From Stieleria sp. JC731 (GTDB lineage: Bacteria; Planctomycetota; Planctomycetia; Pirellulales; Pirellulaceae), in contig NZ_JAJKFQ010000005.1 of the NCBI RefSeq assembly GCF_020966635.1, positions 956,481-1,020,480 on the forward strand: a DNA stretch of 64,000 bases, written 5' to 3'. Positions 19,148 through 27,789 of the stretch are shown here, one piece after another (within the stretch, counting starts at the first letter, position 1; every line of letters begins with the position of its first letter). The position numbers were made by a program, and so were the translations under genes. The notes under the pieces were generated by a model. That model was not told the DNA's origin. It saw only the letters and a list, made by a program, of their open reading frames with translations, and made no database searches.

Positions 19148-21295
19148 TTGTCTTTTCAACCCTACTCCGTCACCTGCGTGACCTGCGGAAGCCGATTGAG
19201 CGTCCGGCGTGAATCGTTGGTCGATCGCATCGTTGCCTGCCCTAAATGCCAATCGATGGTGCAGTTGTCGCGCGCAAACGCGACCTCCACCCCACCGGTG
19301 CAACTGGGAAATCGCCCGGTCGATTCGGATGCTCTCACTCAGGATTCGATTGGAAATGCGAATGCGGGTGGAATGCCGCCGGCACCGCACGATCCGACGG
19401 GCAGCCAGGCAAGTGAAGGCGGTCTCGCTGCGCCGCCAGTCGTTCAAGAATCGCATGAGGAAAGTGGTTTATCAGACGCCAATCAAGGTGATGATAGCAT
19501 TGGCGCTGCTGGTGATTTAGCCTCACCGGCAGCGCCGCCGCTCGATTGGCAAAGTGAAAAGTCTGCCAAGAGCCGCAAGCTGGCGATCATGGTCATGTCT
19601 GCGGTCGCAGGATTGTTGTCGCTGATCATCTTGGTGATGGTGCTGATGCGCGGTAATCCTGGAGGCAGCAACACGGGAAGTGCGCCGGATGGTGATCCGC
19701 AAGTTGCCCAAAACGATGCGCAAGCGAACTCCAGTAATCCTGCCGTTGCTGATCCGCCAGCTATGGATTCACCAGTTCCCGATTCGACGACGAACGAAAA
19801 TGGCGATGCGGCAACCGAAGACTCTGCTTCGGACGCCAATGTCGATCCGCAAACCGAAACAGCCAATTCGACTTCGAACGTTCCAAGCGAAAGCGATCCA
19901 ACGCAAGACAACTCAGCGACGGACACGGAAGATACCAAGACCGCTGATCCGCCAGCGATGCAGCCTCCTGCAGATTTACTGCCTCAGAACTTATTGCTGC
20001 CTGACAATCTGTTGTTGCCATCCAATCCGTTGGAAGGCTTGACTCCGGCCGATCCCAATAATCCACCGGCAAACAACAACGATGGCGGCCCCGAGGCACC
20101 GACGTTGACCGAGCTTCCCGATGCGTTGAAGCCGTTTTTGGTCGGCATGGATATCGATCGAACACACCTACCTGTGGATGCACCGGCACCAAAGTCACTT
20201 GATGAAATCCAGTTGGATCGTGCTGCGGCGGATGACATCAAGTTGGAGGTCGCCGTTGAAACGCCGAGGTCGGTCAACCTGACAGCAGCATTGGGACTGA
20301 CGATCGCATTTCAACCGACCAATCCGGACGGCTATCCTTTTGGCGATTTTGCATTGTTTCTGTCGCAAATGACAAGCGTCCCGATGGAGCTTGAATGGGT
20401 GTCGTTTGATCTGGTTGGAACTCCACTGACCACTCGCATTCCCTTGCCAACTGGCAAATGGGTCAGCATTGAAGAGGCGTTGACGTCTGCTTGTGAAGCG
20501 GCAGGTGCTTCGTTTGAAAAGCACGACAGCAGCATTCAGATCAAGCCGCTCGATGCACGTTTTTCAGAAGTCGTCACCGACGCGATCGATTTTAGTGACG
20601 TGAAAGACGCCAAGTCGGCAGTGCTTACCGCAAGGCAGTTGTTGCAGCAATCCGAAGGCGACCCGTCGGCGATCGAGATTCCCGTTAACCCAGGGCCACA
20701 GCAGTTGGCGGTGATGGTGTGCGAAGCGATCCGTAGGGCTCGCGGGGAAGCGGGCAAGTTGAATGATCAAAACGTTAAACGCTGGATCGGGGCTTACAAA
20801 GATCAACTCGATGGTTGGCCCGTTTTAACCGGCGGCAACTCCGGCGACCCGTTGGTCGAACCATTGCCGTTGGCATCCTTGGTTCGACGATTCGCAAAAC
20901 GAAACGGGGCGACTGCGTTTGTGAATTGGCAAGAGGCCGCAAAACGCGACCTAAATCCTGACACCATGATGATGCCTAAAGCAGGTAAAGATATTTCAGC
21001 GGCAGATGCGTTGAGCGAAGTTTTCAGCCCGGAAGGCATTCAAGTTCGCGTCCCTGATGCTCAGCATTGGTGGATCGGAACCGAAGCCTACTTTGATCGA
21101 CTGCCGGTCGTGATCTGGTTTGATGACCAAGCGAACGCGAATCGATATTTAGGCGTCGTGCGCGGCGCGATCGATGGGGCCGGAATCGATCAGCAATTCA
21201 TTGGAGCTGCCGCTGTTGATCCCGTCAGCGGCAAATGTATCGCCGTGATCCCACGGTTCTTGCTGCGTCAATTGCCACGTCTTTTAGAAAGTTGA
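19148..21295 (+). CDS. Zinc-ribbon membrane protein with large exported C-terminal region
   Basis: The protein has 715 aa, read from a TTG; no in-frame ATG precedes the zinc motif. Residues 1-40 hold CVTC...CPKC, an MJ0042-like cytoplasmic zinc ribbon. One membrane helix lies at about 140-162 (KLAIMVMSAVAGLLSLIILVMVLM). Then comes a long Asn/Asp/Ser/Thr/Pro-rich disordered stretch (about 165-320). The folded C-terminal half (about 350-715) contains two segments that look like STN/secretin-type small domains, for example 'VSIEEALTSACEAAGASFEKHDSSIQI' and 'ISAADALSEVFSPEGIQVRVPD', each alternating strand, helix and strand. This architecture is common among planctomycete proteins of unknown function. 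It suggests cytoplasmic metal-bound sensing linked to a periplasmic domain, but no role can be given. A hairpin follows the gene at 21326-21355. Confidence 0.75.
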   Translation: MSFQPYSVTCVTCGSRLSVRRESLVDRIVACPKCQSMVQLSRANATSTPPVQLGNRPVDSDALTQDSIGNANAGGMPPAPHDPTGSQASEGGLAAPPVVQESHEESGLSDANQGDDSIGAAGDLASPAAPPLDWQSEKSAKSRKLAIMVMSAVAGLLSLIILVMVLMRGNPGGSNTGSAPDGDPQVAQNDAQANSSNPAVADPPAMDSPVPDSTTNENGDAATEDSASDANVDPQTETANSTSNVPSESDPTQDNSATDTEDTKTADPPAMQPPADLLPQNLLLPDNLLLPSNPLEGLTPADPNNPPANNNDGGPEAPTLTELPDALKPFLVGMDIDRTHLPVDAPAPKSLDEIQLDRAAADDIKLEVAVETPRSVNLTAALGLTIAFQPTNPDGYPFGDFALFLSQMTSVPMELEWVSFDLVGTPLTTRIPLPTGKWVSIEEALTSACEAAGASFEKHDSSIQIKPLDARFSEVVTDAIDFSDVKDAKSAVLTARQLLQQSEGDPSAIEIPVNPGPQQLAVMVCEAIRRARGEAGKLNDQNVKRWIGAYKDQLDGWPVLTGGNSGDPLVEPLPLASLVRRFAKRNGATAFVNWQEAAKRDLNPDTMMMPKAGKDISAADALSEVFSPEGIQVRVPDAQHWWIGTEAYFDRLPVVIWFDDQANANRYLGVVRGAIDGAGIDQQFIGAAAVDPVSGKCIAVIPRFLLRQLPRLLES

Positions 21296-21325
21296 TTCGT
21301 GTCCTAGTGAGGGGCGTGAGCGATT

Positions 21326-21355
21326 ACGGCACGAGGTCAAAATTTCACGTGCCGT
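21326..21355 (+). terminator. Hairpin after the zinc-ribbon gene
   Basis: A perfect 8-bp stem pairs ACGGCACG (21326-21333) with CGTGCCGT (21348-21355) across a 14-nt A/T-rich loop, 30 bp after the stop. There is no clear U-run. A second hairpin, GCGGATT/AATCCGC, follows at 21359-21381. The rest of the 329-bp gap up to 21624 holds no gene. Confidence 0.5.
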
Positions 21356-21624
21356 GTCGCGGATTCAAGCCGGAAATCCGCAGCTATGTTTGGCGTTGAG
21401 GGTGGATCCGTCTGCGGAGTAGGTCGGGTTGGGGCAGCTATGCAGTTTAGGGTAGGCCGTCAGCTGAACCGGTAAAAAATGGTCCTCAATGGCGGATCAT
21501 CGGTTTGCTCCACCATTTCTTGAAAGCAACGCTTGCGCTGAATCCACGCCTTCTATTCGCTCCAACTTCGCTTCTTGTTGCGAGCGCGAATCCTCCGAAA
21601 CAACATCATCTTCGGGCACCGAAA

Positions 21625-22134
21625 ATGAAACACTTGCTACTACTTTTGAGCGTCGTTGGAACTTTGGTGTTTGTGGGATTGGCGATCGATTTCGACGAAT
21701 CCGGAAGCGATTCGGCCGACGGCGTTGCTGCATCTGGTCCGGATGCGATGGTCGCATCGCACCAATCATCGGGTTTCGACATGATGGGAAATGGGACCGG
21801 TGGGAAACTGGTGCTGATGAAGTTTGGTGCCCCATGGTGTCCGCCATGTCGCATGGTCGACAAGGAACTGTTGGAGCTGAAGAAGGCGAAACTTCCCGTC
21901 GAAGTCCGCAAAATCAATGTGGACAATCATCAGGCACTTGCGGACCAATACCAAATTTCCAGCATCCCACGTTTGATTCTGACTGAGGATGGTGAAGTGA
22001 TAGGTGATTTGACGGGGTACAAATCGGCGGATGAGTTGGAAGCTTGGATTCGCGACAACGCGTCAGAAAAGGCGCTCGCGGCTTCAGCAGATCCGCGTCC
22101 CGCGACCGTCTACGCAAACCCCTTTATCAAGTAG
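21625..22134 (+). CDS. Membrane-anchored thioredoxin-family protein
   Basis: The protein has 169 aa from the ATG at 21625. The frame extends upstream to a TTG, but MKHLLLLLSVVGTLVFVGLAI is the obvious start of a signal or anchor helix. After an Asp/Ser-rich linker comes a thioredoxin fold: 'LVLMKFGAPWCPPCRMVDKEL' with the active site W71-C72-P-P-C75, and SSIPRLIL containing the cis-Pro loop. The redox Cys pair plus an export anchor points to thiol-disulfide chemistry on the periplasmic side. WCPPC sites occur in both reductive (cytochrome c maturation, ResA/TlpA-like) and general exchange proteins, and the partner is unknown. The zinc-ribbon gene upstream is separated by hairpins and is probably transcribed independently. 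Confidence 0.88.
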   Translation: MKHLLLLLSVVGTLVFVGLAIDFDESGSDSADGVAASGPDAMVASHQSSGFDMMGNGTGGKLVLMKFGAPWCPPCRMVDKELLELKKAKLPVEVRKINVDNHQALADQYQISSIPRLILTEDGEVIGDLTGYKSADELEAWIRDNASEKALAASADPRPATVYANPFIK

Positions 22135-22307
22135 CGGCGAGTGCTTTACAGCATCCTAACGACGTAATAACGGTACCTGTCTAGCTCCATTTACCCCCTG
22201 GGGTTGATCGAAAGCGGCAATCGGCGGACACTTTTTCTGCCGATAGATTCGTTTTGCCGCGGTGGCAGACGCTGGCTTAGCTCCCTTTTACGGACTGGCG
22301 GTGCATC

Positions 22308-23504
22308 ATGCCTGACTTCTACCAACATGAGTTGATCACGACGATCCACGATCTGCGAACCGGCGGGTTGGATCAGATGGAAGAGATGTTGCACAACGCA
22401 ACGCAGCACTCGAAAGTCGGCTTGGTGCTACCGGTGACCGCATCAGACATGCGCGCCGAACCGTTTGGCAAAATTGTCAGTGAACTAACCGGCGCGGACT
22501 ATGTGGGAACGATTGTTGTGGCTCTAGGAGTCGCACCGAACGAGGCTGATTACCAAGAGACAGTCCAAAAGGTCGCACCGCTTGGCGATCGATGCCGTGT
22601 CCTCTGGACCGATGGCCCCAAGGTACAGGGCCTTTATGACGAATTGATCGACGCTGGAATTCCAGTATCCACACCAGGGAAAGGGCGAAGCGTCTGGACC
22701 GCGTTTGGTTACCTGCTAGCCGATCCCACGATCGATGTGTTCGCGCTACACGATTGTGACATTGTTGACTATGACCGAACGTTGCTGTCACGGTTGTGTT
22801 TGCCAATGGTTCACCCGGCGTTTGATTTCGAGTTCTGCAAAGCGTATTACGCTCGGGTCACCGACCGAATGCATGGCCGTGTCGTGCGATTGTTGGTCGC
22901 ACCGCTGTTGCGGGCACTGATGAATATCTTTCCCGACAACCGGTTCGTGCACTTCTTAGCTAACTTTCGCTATCCGTTATCCGGTGAATTTTCGCTGACG
23001 CGAAACTTGGCTAGAACTAATCGAATTCCCAGCGATTGGGGCCTTGAGGTAGGTACGCTGGCAGAAGTCTTTCGCAACACGGCATTGAAACGAGTTTGTC
23101 AGGCCGACCTGTGCCGACTGTATGAGCATAAGCACCAGGATGCTTCGTTGCACAACAAGCAAGCGGGCCTGATGAAGATGGCGACCGATATTTTGACGAC
23201 GATCTATCGGACCTTGGCAAGCCAGGGGGTCATCTTGAGCGATGGAGCGTTCATCACACTACGGAGTCTGTTCCTGCGAACCGCCCAGGATTGTATTCGT
23301 CAATATGCTGCTGATGCTCGTATCAATGGCTTGGACTACGATCGGCACAACGAAGAAACAATGATCGACGCCTTTGCGAGCTGCATTACCACCGCAGCGG
23401 ATATCTTTCGCGCCGATCCGAATGGCGCCGAGGCGATTCCGAACTGGACTCGTGTAAGAGCGGCGTTCCCAGATTTTGTCGATCGATTGCGTGACGCGAC
23501 ATAG
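22308..23504 (+). CDS. GT81-like glycosyltransferase (glucosyl-/mannosyl-3-phosphoglycerate synthase family)
   Basis: The protein has 398 aa. A GT-A fold is suggested by 'VGLVLPVTASDM', the nucleotide-sugar segment 'GKGRSVWTAFGYLLADP', and the acidic metal motif 'FALHDCDIVDYDR' near residue 150. The later 'SGEFSLTRNLARTNRIPSDWGLEVGTLAEVF' and 'EHKHQDAS' blocks are characteristic of GpgS-type enzymes, which transfer glucose or mannose from NDP-sugar to 3-phosphoglycerate on the way to the compatible solutes glucosyl- or mannosylglycerate. A marine planctomycete would plausibly use such a solute. No phosphatase partner is adjacent. Donor specificity cannot be read from the sequence. The gene is followed by a 606-bp repeat-bearing gap. 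Confidence 0.72.
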   Translation: MPDFYQHELITTIHDLRTGGLDQMEEMLHNATQHSKVGLVLPVTASDMRAEPFGKIVSELTGADYVGTIVVALGVAPNEADYQETVQKVAPLGDRCRVLWTDGPKVQGLYDELIDAGIPVSTPGKGRSVWTAFGYLLADPTIDVFALHDCDIVDYDRTLLSRLCLPMVHPAFDFEFCKAYYARVTDRMHGRVVRLLVAPLLRALMNIFPDNRFVHFLANFRYPLSGEFSLTRNLARTNRIPSDWGLEVGTLAEVFRNTALKRVCQADLCRLYEHKHQDASLHNKQAGLMKMATDILTTIYRTLASQGVILSDGAFITLRSLFLRTAQDCIRQYAADARINGLDYDRHNEETMIDAFASCITTAADIFRADPNGAEAIPNWTRVRAAFPDFVDRLRDAT

Positions 23505-24110
23505 ACCAACGGCGTTGGTCGCGAATACCGACTCGCTGTTGCGGCTTGAATGTAGCGTACCTTTCAGCTCCTGCGAGTCTGGACGATTAGTGATCTCCAG
23601 ACGTGGGGGGAGGCCGTTATTTCCCGGATAACCCGCACAGCGGTTTTGGAATACGACGACGCGTCGATCCGAAAAGCTGGACAGCTACATTCGGACATGA
23701 ACAATGATGTTCTAGAGCGGATTTCGAGGCCTAAGTCAGGTTGCTTAGGCCGATTCAGACTTCGGTCACTATCAGTTTGGTGATTTTTGATCGTCGCGTT
23801 TTACCCCGTAGAAGAAGCGTTCGTTCCGATGGTTTTTCGTCGAAGGCGACTTTGTGAAAGACCAAGCCTGGGAGTCAATCGCTCGCTAAGCTTGCTGTTG
23901 GCGATCAAGCGGTGATTTGACAATACCTGAGGTCATCGACGCTTGTTAGAATAGGACGGATGCATCCCGGTGCGGAACTGTCAGCTGCGGAACCGTCAGT
24001 GCCGAGTCCCTGTCGTGCGTGCTACCCGAACTCCGTTTGCATCCGGTCAACATTCCACGGGCGTTTGAATTCGCGATCGCCCTCCATCAAACATACTCTT
24101 CTCTGATTCC
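23505..24110. other. 606-bp non-coding region rich in inverted repeats
   Basis: No supported gene. Seen here are a large imperfect inverted repeat with arms GAATGTAGC (23548-23556) and GCTACATTC (23684-23692); a hairpin GTCTGGA/TCCAGAC at 23577-23602 within it; a perfect 8-bp hairpin GGCCTAAG/CTTAGGCC at 23728-23751; and the dispersed repeat copy B at 23789-23887. It could hold a structured RNA or stacked dispersed palindromes. Confidence 0.6.
23789..23887 (+). repeat. Dispersed intergenic repeat, copy B
   Basis: Same element as copies A, C and D. The best-kept part reads gactttgtgaaagaccaagc, followed by a cctgggagtcaatcgctcgc tail. The left part (ccgtagaagaagcgttcg) aligns with copy A's ccgtgaaggtagcgttc. 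It lies about 285 bp after the GT81-like gene, in the same direction. Confidence 0.6.
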
Positions 24111-24878
24111 ATGCCGATTCCGATTCGTTGCCAGTGCGGTCAGTCGCTTGCGGTGAAAGAACAGTTCGCTGGTCGAACGGTCAATTGCCCAAAGTGCAAA
24201 AGCCCGATTCAGGTACCTGCCGCACCCGCACCTGCGGCTCAAAGTGTCGGAACAGTGTCGGCTGGCAATCCGCTGAGCGACTTGTTTGATGAGGAAGGCT
24301 TCAGCAGCAACATTGCTGCCGTTTGTCCGAACTGCAGCAGTGAAATGGCTGCGGAAGCTGTTCTCTGTACAAAGTGTGGATTCAATAAGGCTACTGGCCA
24401 ATTGGTCCGAGGGCACCGTACCGAAGGCTTGGACGTTTCGCCCGGTGCGATGGCGCTCGAACGCGCCGCCGAGGATATGCGGCGTGCCGACAAGATGCAG
24501 CGTGAAATGACTGAGAAAGCCGGGATGCCGTGGTGGATGCTCGGCTTGATCCTGTTCATTTTGTGCAGTGCGACAACCCTTGCTGTGATGGCATTGATGT
24601 CTGCCAACCAGATCGATGGCAATGGCGCATTCAATGCGATGCGGGCGTTTTTGCAGTTGTCTGGAACCGCGTGTGCTTTGGTTTCCTTTGGCGCCTTCGG
24701 TAAGCTTGTCATGGAGGGATTTCGAGAGAATCGAAACACCGGACTGCTTTGTTTGACCGTGGTCTATTTGTTCGTCTTTGTGTTCCAGAAGCCAAAAGGT
24801 CGAATCGGTGCGTTTCTGGTTATGTTGATCTTGGGCGGTATCGCTGGCGGATTGCTCGCGCAAAGCCAACGCGTTTAA
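24111..24878 (+). CDS. Double zinc-ribbon membrane protein, function unknown
   Basis: The protein has 255 aa. It opens with PIRCQCGQSLAVKEQFAGRTVNCPKC, an MJ0042-type CxCG/CPKC ribbon. A second ribbon, CPNC...CTKCGFN, follows near residues 71-90. Then comes a charged helix (about 108-138) and four hydrophobic segments (about 143-165, 172-196, 207-222, 228-247). Proteins with this build are frequent in planctomycetes and have no established function. The cytoplasmic zinc ribbons may bind protein, nucleic acid or simply stabilise the fold. The glycosyltransferase gene starts 40 bp downstream on the same strand, so the two may be cotranscribed. The C-terminal membrane part shares no motif with that enzyme. 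Confidence 0.82.
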   Translation: MPIPIRCQCGQSLAVKEQFAGRTVNCPKCKSPIQVPAAPAPAAQSVGTVSAGNPLSDLFDEEGFSSNIAAVCPNCSSEMAAEAVLCTKCGFNKATGQLVRGHRTEGLDVSPGAMALERAAEDMRRADKMQREMTEKAGMPWWMLGLILFILCSATTLAVMALMSANQIDGNGAFNAMRAFLQLSGTACALVSFGAFGKLVMEGFRENRNTGLLCLTVVYLFVFVFQKPKGRIGAFLVMLILGGIAGGLLAQSQRV

Positions 24879-24918
24879 GTCGTTCGCGTTATACATCGAG
24901 CATTTTCCGCCGAGAGCT

Positions 24919-25818
24919 GTGCAGCGATCCGAAGACCCAACTAGCGAACCCGTGGCGACAGATACAGAAGTCAGACCAGCGACGTCTCGGCCGGAACTTT
25001 CAATTGTGATTCCGGCTTACAACGAACAGGAAAACATCGGACCCTGTTTGGATGACCTGATGCACTTGCTCGTCGAGACGCATGGGATTGATACCGAGGT
25101 CATCGTTGTTAACGACAACAGCCAAGACGGAACCGAAAAGGTTGTCTTAGAACGCAGGCAACGTTGGCCATCAATCCGATTGATTCGTCGACAGCCTCCT
25201 GGTGGATTTGGCCGAGCGATTCGTACCGGATTGCAGTATGCCCGCGGCGAAGTCATCGTTGTCTACATGGGAGATCGTTCTGATCACCCGATCGATGTCA
25301 AGCGATATCTGGACACCATTCGAGAAGGCTACGACTGTGTTTTCGGTTCCAGGTTTGTCAAAGGCGCACAGGTCAAACGCTATCCCCGCGTCAAATTGAT
25401 CGTCAACCGAATCGTTAACAAAATGGTTCAGTGGATGTTTTGGACGCCGATGAATGATTTGACCAACGCCTTCAAAGCCTACCGTGCCGAAGTGGTCGAC
25501 CGTTGTGGTCCCTATCGAGCATGTCACTTCAACATCACGTTGGAAATGTCGCTTAGTGCATTGATAAGCGGCTACCGAATCAAGGAGATCCCGATCAACT
25601 GGGAAGGTCGCACCTGGGGATCGACCAATCTTCGCATGCGTGAAATGGGACGACGATATCTTTGCACGCTGTTAATGCTTTTTTTCCAACGGGTTTTGAT
25701 GTCCGACGATGTTGTGGCCGAAGGCAACCGTGACCTGAAGAACACGGTGGAAGTATTCGGTAGCGATGAAATCGTTGACCAGTCAGAGCAGGCTGAGTCT
25801 GTGGCTAAACCAAGTTAA
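24919..25818 (+). CDS. GT2 glycosyltransferase, polyprenyl-phosphate sugar synthase-like
   Basis: The protein has 299 aa with a GTG start; no in-frame ATG lies before the catalytic domain. The GT-A domain spans residues 28 to about 240: 'LSIVIPAYNEQENIGPCLDDL', VVNDNSQDGT, 'GGFGRAIRTGLQYARGEVIVVYMGD' and 'VFGSRFVKGA', with 'EIPINWEGRTWGSTNLRMREM' at the end. This series is typical of dolichol-phosphate mannose synthase/polyprenyl-phosphate glycosyltransferases, which load a sugar onto undecaprenyl phosphate at the cytoplasmic face. The strong DxD is replaced by G-D-R-S-D, as in other DPM1-like members. Its 3' end overlaps the convergent uppP gene by 14 bp, and a DUF368 carrier-recycling gene follows. 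This context fits a lipid-linked sugar role. Confidence 0.87.
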   Translation: MQRSEDPTSEPVATDTEVRPATSRPELSIVIPAYNEQENIGPCLDDLMHLLVETHGIDTEVIVVNDNSQDGTEKVVLERRQRWPSIRLIRRQPPGGFGRAIRTGLQYARGEVIVVYMGDRSDHPIDVKRYLDTIREGYDCVFGSRFVKGAQVKRYPRVKLIVNRIVNKMVQWMFWTPMNDLTNAFKAYRAEVVDRCGPYRACHFNITLEMSLSALISGYRIKEIPINWEGRTWGSTNLRMREMGRRYLCTLLMLFFQRVLMSDDVVAEGNRDLKNTVEVFGSDEIVDQSEQAESVAKPS

Positions 25819-26602
25819 AGTAGCCCAGCCCGAGAACCACTAGGCCAGCAGGGATGCACCAAGCCGCAAACCAGTGCAGGCGTTCTTGGCGGCTCCATCC
25901 AATAAGCCACTTAAGCGCGAAGATTCCGACAACAAACGAGATCGCCGCACCCGCAACCAGTTCAAATGCGCCGTGCGATGGGGTGCTCTCTTCCAAAACG
26001 TCTTTGATTGCCAAAACTGTTGCTCCGGAGATGGCCGGGATCGCAAGCAGAAAGGAAAACGTTACCGCGTCATCAGTTTTTAAGCCAAGGAAGCGTCCCC
26101 CCAGAATCGTCGATCCGCTTCGACTGATGCCTGGCAAGATCGCGAATGCTTGAAAGCAGCCTATAGCGAATGCCGCAGCGTATGACATTTCTTTGTACTT
26201 GCCGTCACGAACCGGAAGTTTGCCGAGTACCAGCAGCATGGCTCCAGTGACGAGCAGCATCGCACCGGCGAGCATCGGGTTTTTCAGAATCATTGGGAAC
26301 TGCGACTTGATTGTCAGTCCGATGATGACCGCCGGAATGGTGCCAACAATCAGCAGCGGGATAACACGTCGGTCACTACTGAGCAGATCAAGGATCCTTC
26401 GCCAGAAAACGACGAGGATTGATCCGAGTGTTCCCGCGTGCAAAATGATCTCCATTGTTGGCGATTCGCTCTGCATTGCACCGGTCACTTGGTGAAAGAT
26501 CGCCCCGAGAATGACCAAGTGTCCTGAAGAACTGATCGGTAGGAATTCGGCAATCCCCTGGACAATCGCGAGAACGATCGTTTGGATTATGTTTTCAATC
26601 AC
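25805..26602 (-). CDS. uppP: Undecaprenyl-diphosphatase
   Basis: The protein has 265 aa with a GTG start and is very hydrophobic (about eight segments). Both family motifs are intact: E19-F-L-P-I-S-S-S-G-H-L29 and P157-G-I-S-R161-S-G-S-T165, which supply the Glu, Ser, His and Arg of the active site. UppP (BacA) removes a phosphate from undecaprenyl pyrophosphate on the outer side of the inner membrane, recycling the C55 carrier for peptidoglycan and polysaccharide export. Loss or overexpression alters bacitracin sensitivity in other bacteria. It is divergent from the DUF368 gene and tail-to-tail with the GT2 gene, so all three neighbours touch the same lipid carrier. Confidence 0.96.
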   Translation of the reverse strand: MIENIIQTIVLAIVQGIAEFLPISSSGHLVILGAIFHQVTGAMQSESPTMEIILHAGTLGSILVVFWRRILDLLSSDRRVIPLLIVGTIPAVIIGLTIKSQFPMILKNPMLAGAMLLVTGAMLLVLGKLPVRDGKYKEMSYAAAFAIGCFQAFAILPGISRSGSTILGGRFLGLKTDDAVTFSFLLAIPAISGATVLAIKDVLEESTPSHGAFELVAGAAISFVVGIFALKWLIGWSRQERLHWFAAWCIPAGLVVLGLGYFNLV

Positions 26603-26709
26603 GCGTTGAAACTTGTTGATTTGAGATGTTTAGGGATGGGCCGATGGCCGATCCGGATCAAACTTGCTGCCCAAGTATTTCCTGCCCCACCAAGAATGGG
26701 AACCACCCG

Positions 26710-27789
26710 ATGTCAGGCTCCGACAACTCAACCATGCCGACCGATCACAATGATCCGGATGTCGGGGCTGTGCAGGTGCCGGCGACGGATGAGGTGAATG
26801 TGGCAACAAACGTGTCAGGAGCCTCGCCTAAAGGGGGTGTTGCGGGTGACGTTATCAACGTGATTCGCGGGTTTTGTATGGGGGCAGCGGATACGGTGCC
26901 CGGCGTAAGCGGCGGCACCGTGGCTTTGATTTTGGGGCACTATCAACGATTGATTACCGCCATCAGTCGCATCGATAAGAACGCCGTTTCGCTTTTGCTT
27001 GCCGGAAAACTTCACGAAGCCTTCGTCTATGTTGACGGACGATTTCTTGGTGCACTCGGTCTGGGGATCTTGAGCGGCATTGTGACCTTGGCGGGTTTGA
27101 TGCACTGGTTGCTAGACAACCACATGCCAGAAACCTTCGCTGTCTTCTTCGGGCTGATCCTGGCTAGTGTGTTGATCGTGCGGCGTTCGATTTCAAAATG
27201 GACAGCCGCTACCTACGTCGCACTGGTTTTGGGCGCATTGGTTGCGGTCGCAATTGGCCGGCTGTCTCCAACTGGTGGTGCAGATTCCTTGGTCTATCTG
27301 TTCTTGTCAGCTTCAATCGCGATCTGTGCGATGATCTTGCCGGGTATCAGCGGTGCGTTTGTATTGCTGTTGTTGGGTGTCTATTACCCAGTGACCGGAA
27401 TGGTGAAGGGGCTGGCAAAGGGAAACATTGATTTGCACACGCTGATTTCGCTAAGCGTCTTTGGGTGCGGGTGTCTGTTCGGCCTGCTTGCTTTTTCGCG
27501 GCTTCTGCATTGGTTGCTCGACCACAAGAAAAGCATCACCATGGCGGGGCTGATCGGATTGATGCTGGGAAGTGCTGAAAAGCTTTGGCCTTTGCAAATC
27601 CCGACGCCAGAAACAGCGACACTTAAGATGAAAGAACGCGTGATGGTGACGATGTCGCCGTCGCAGTGGGAAGGTAGCAGCGTTTATCTGCTTGCCGGGC
27701 TGGCAATTGTTTCGGCCGTTGCAATTCTATTGCTCGAGCGAGTTGCCGACTCCGGTCTGGAGGCTACTCCGGATGAAACCGACGGTTAA
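26710..27789 (+). CDS. DUF368 (PopT-type) polyprenyl-phosphate transporter
   Basis: The protein has 359 aa from the ATG at 26710. An earlier in-frame ATG at 26626 is only 23 bp from the divergent uppP start and would add a Cys-rich, unconserved leader, so the later start is preferred. The DUF368 signature VIRGFCMGAADTVPGVSGGTVALILG is followed by a second half-repeat, 'AICAMILPGISGAFVLLLLG', giving the inverted-repeat topology of the family, with 8-10 hydrophobic segments in all. DUF368 proteins were recently shown to be candidate undecaprenyl-phosphate flippases that return the carrier to the cytoplasmic face. Standing back to back with uppP, it completes a dephosphorylate-then-flip recycling pair. 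Its 3' end overlaps the convergent cytochrome-like gene by 26 bp. Confidence 0.9.
   Translation: MSGSDNSTMPTDHNDPDVGAVQVPATDEVNVATNVSGASPKGGVAGDVINVIRGFCMGAADTVPGVSGGTVALILGHYQRLITAISRIDKNAVSLLLAGKLHEAFVYVDGRFLGALGLGILSGIVTLAGLMHWLLDNHMPETFAVFFGLILASVLIVRRSISKWTAATYVALVLGALVAVAIGRLSPTGGADSLVYLFLSASIAICAMILPGISGAFVLLLLGVYYPVTGMVKGLAKGNIDLHTLISLSVFGCGCLFGLLAFSRLLHWLLDHKKSITMAGLIGLMLGSAEKLWPLQIPTPETATLKMKERVMVTMSPSQWEGSSVYLLAGLAIVSAVAILLLERVADSGLEATPDETDG

Noticed and set aside
24087-24896. A 269-codon open frame on the - strand
   Set aside because: It is antisense to the zinc-ribbon gene at 24111-24878, which has intact CxxC motifs and membrane helices.
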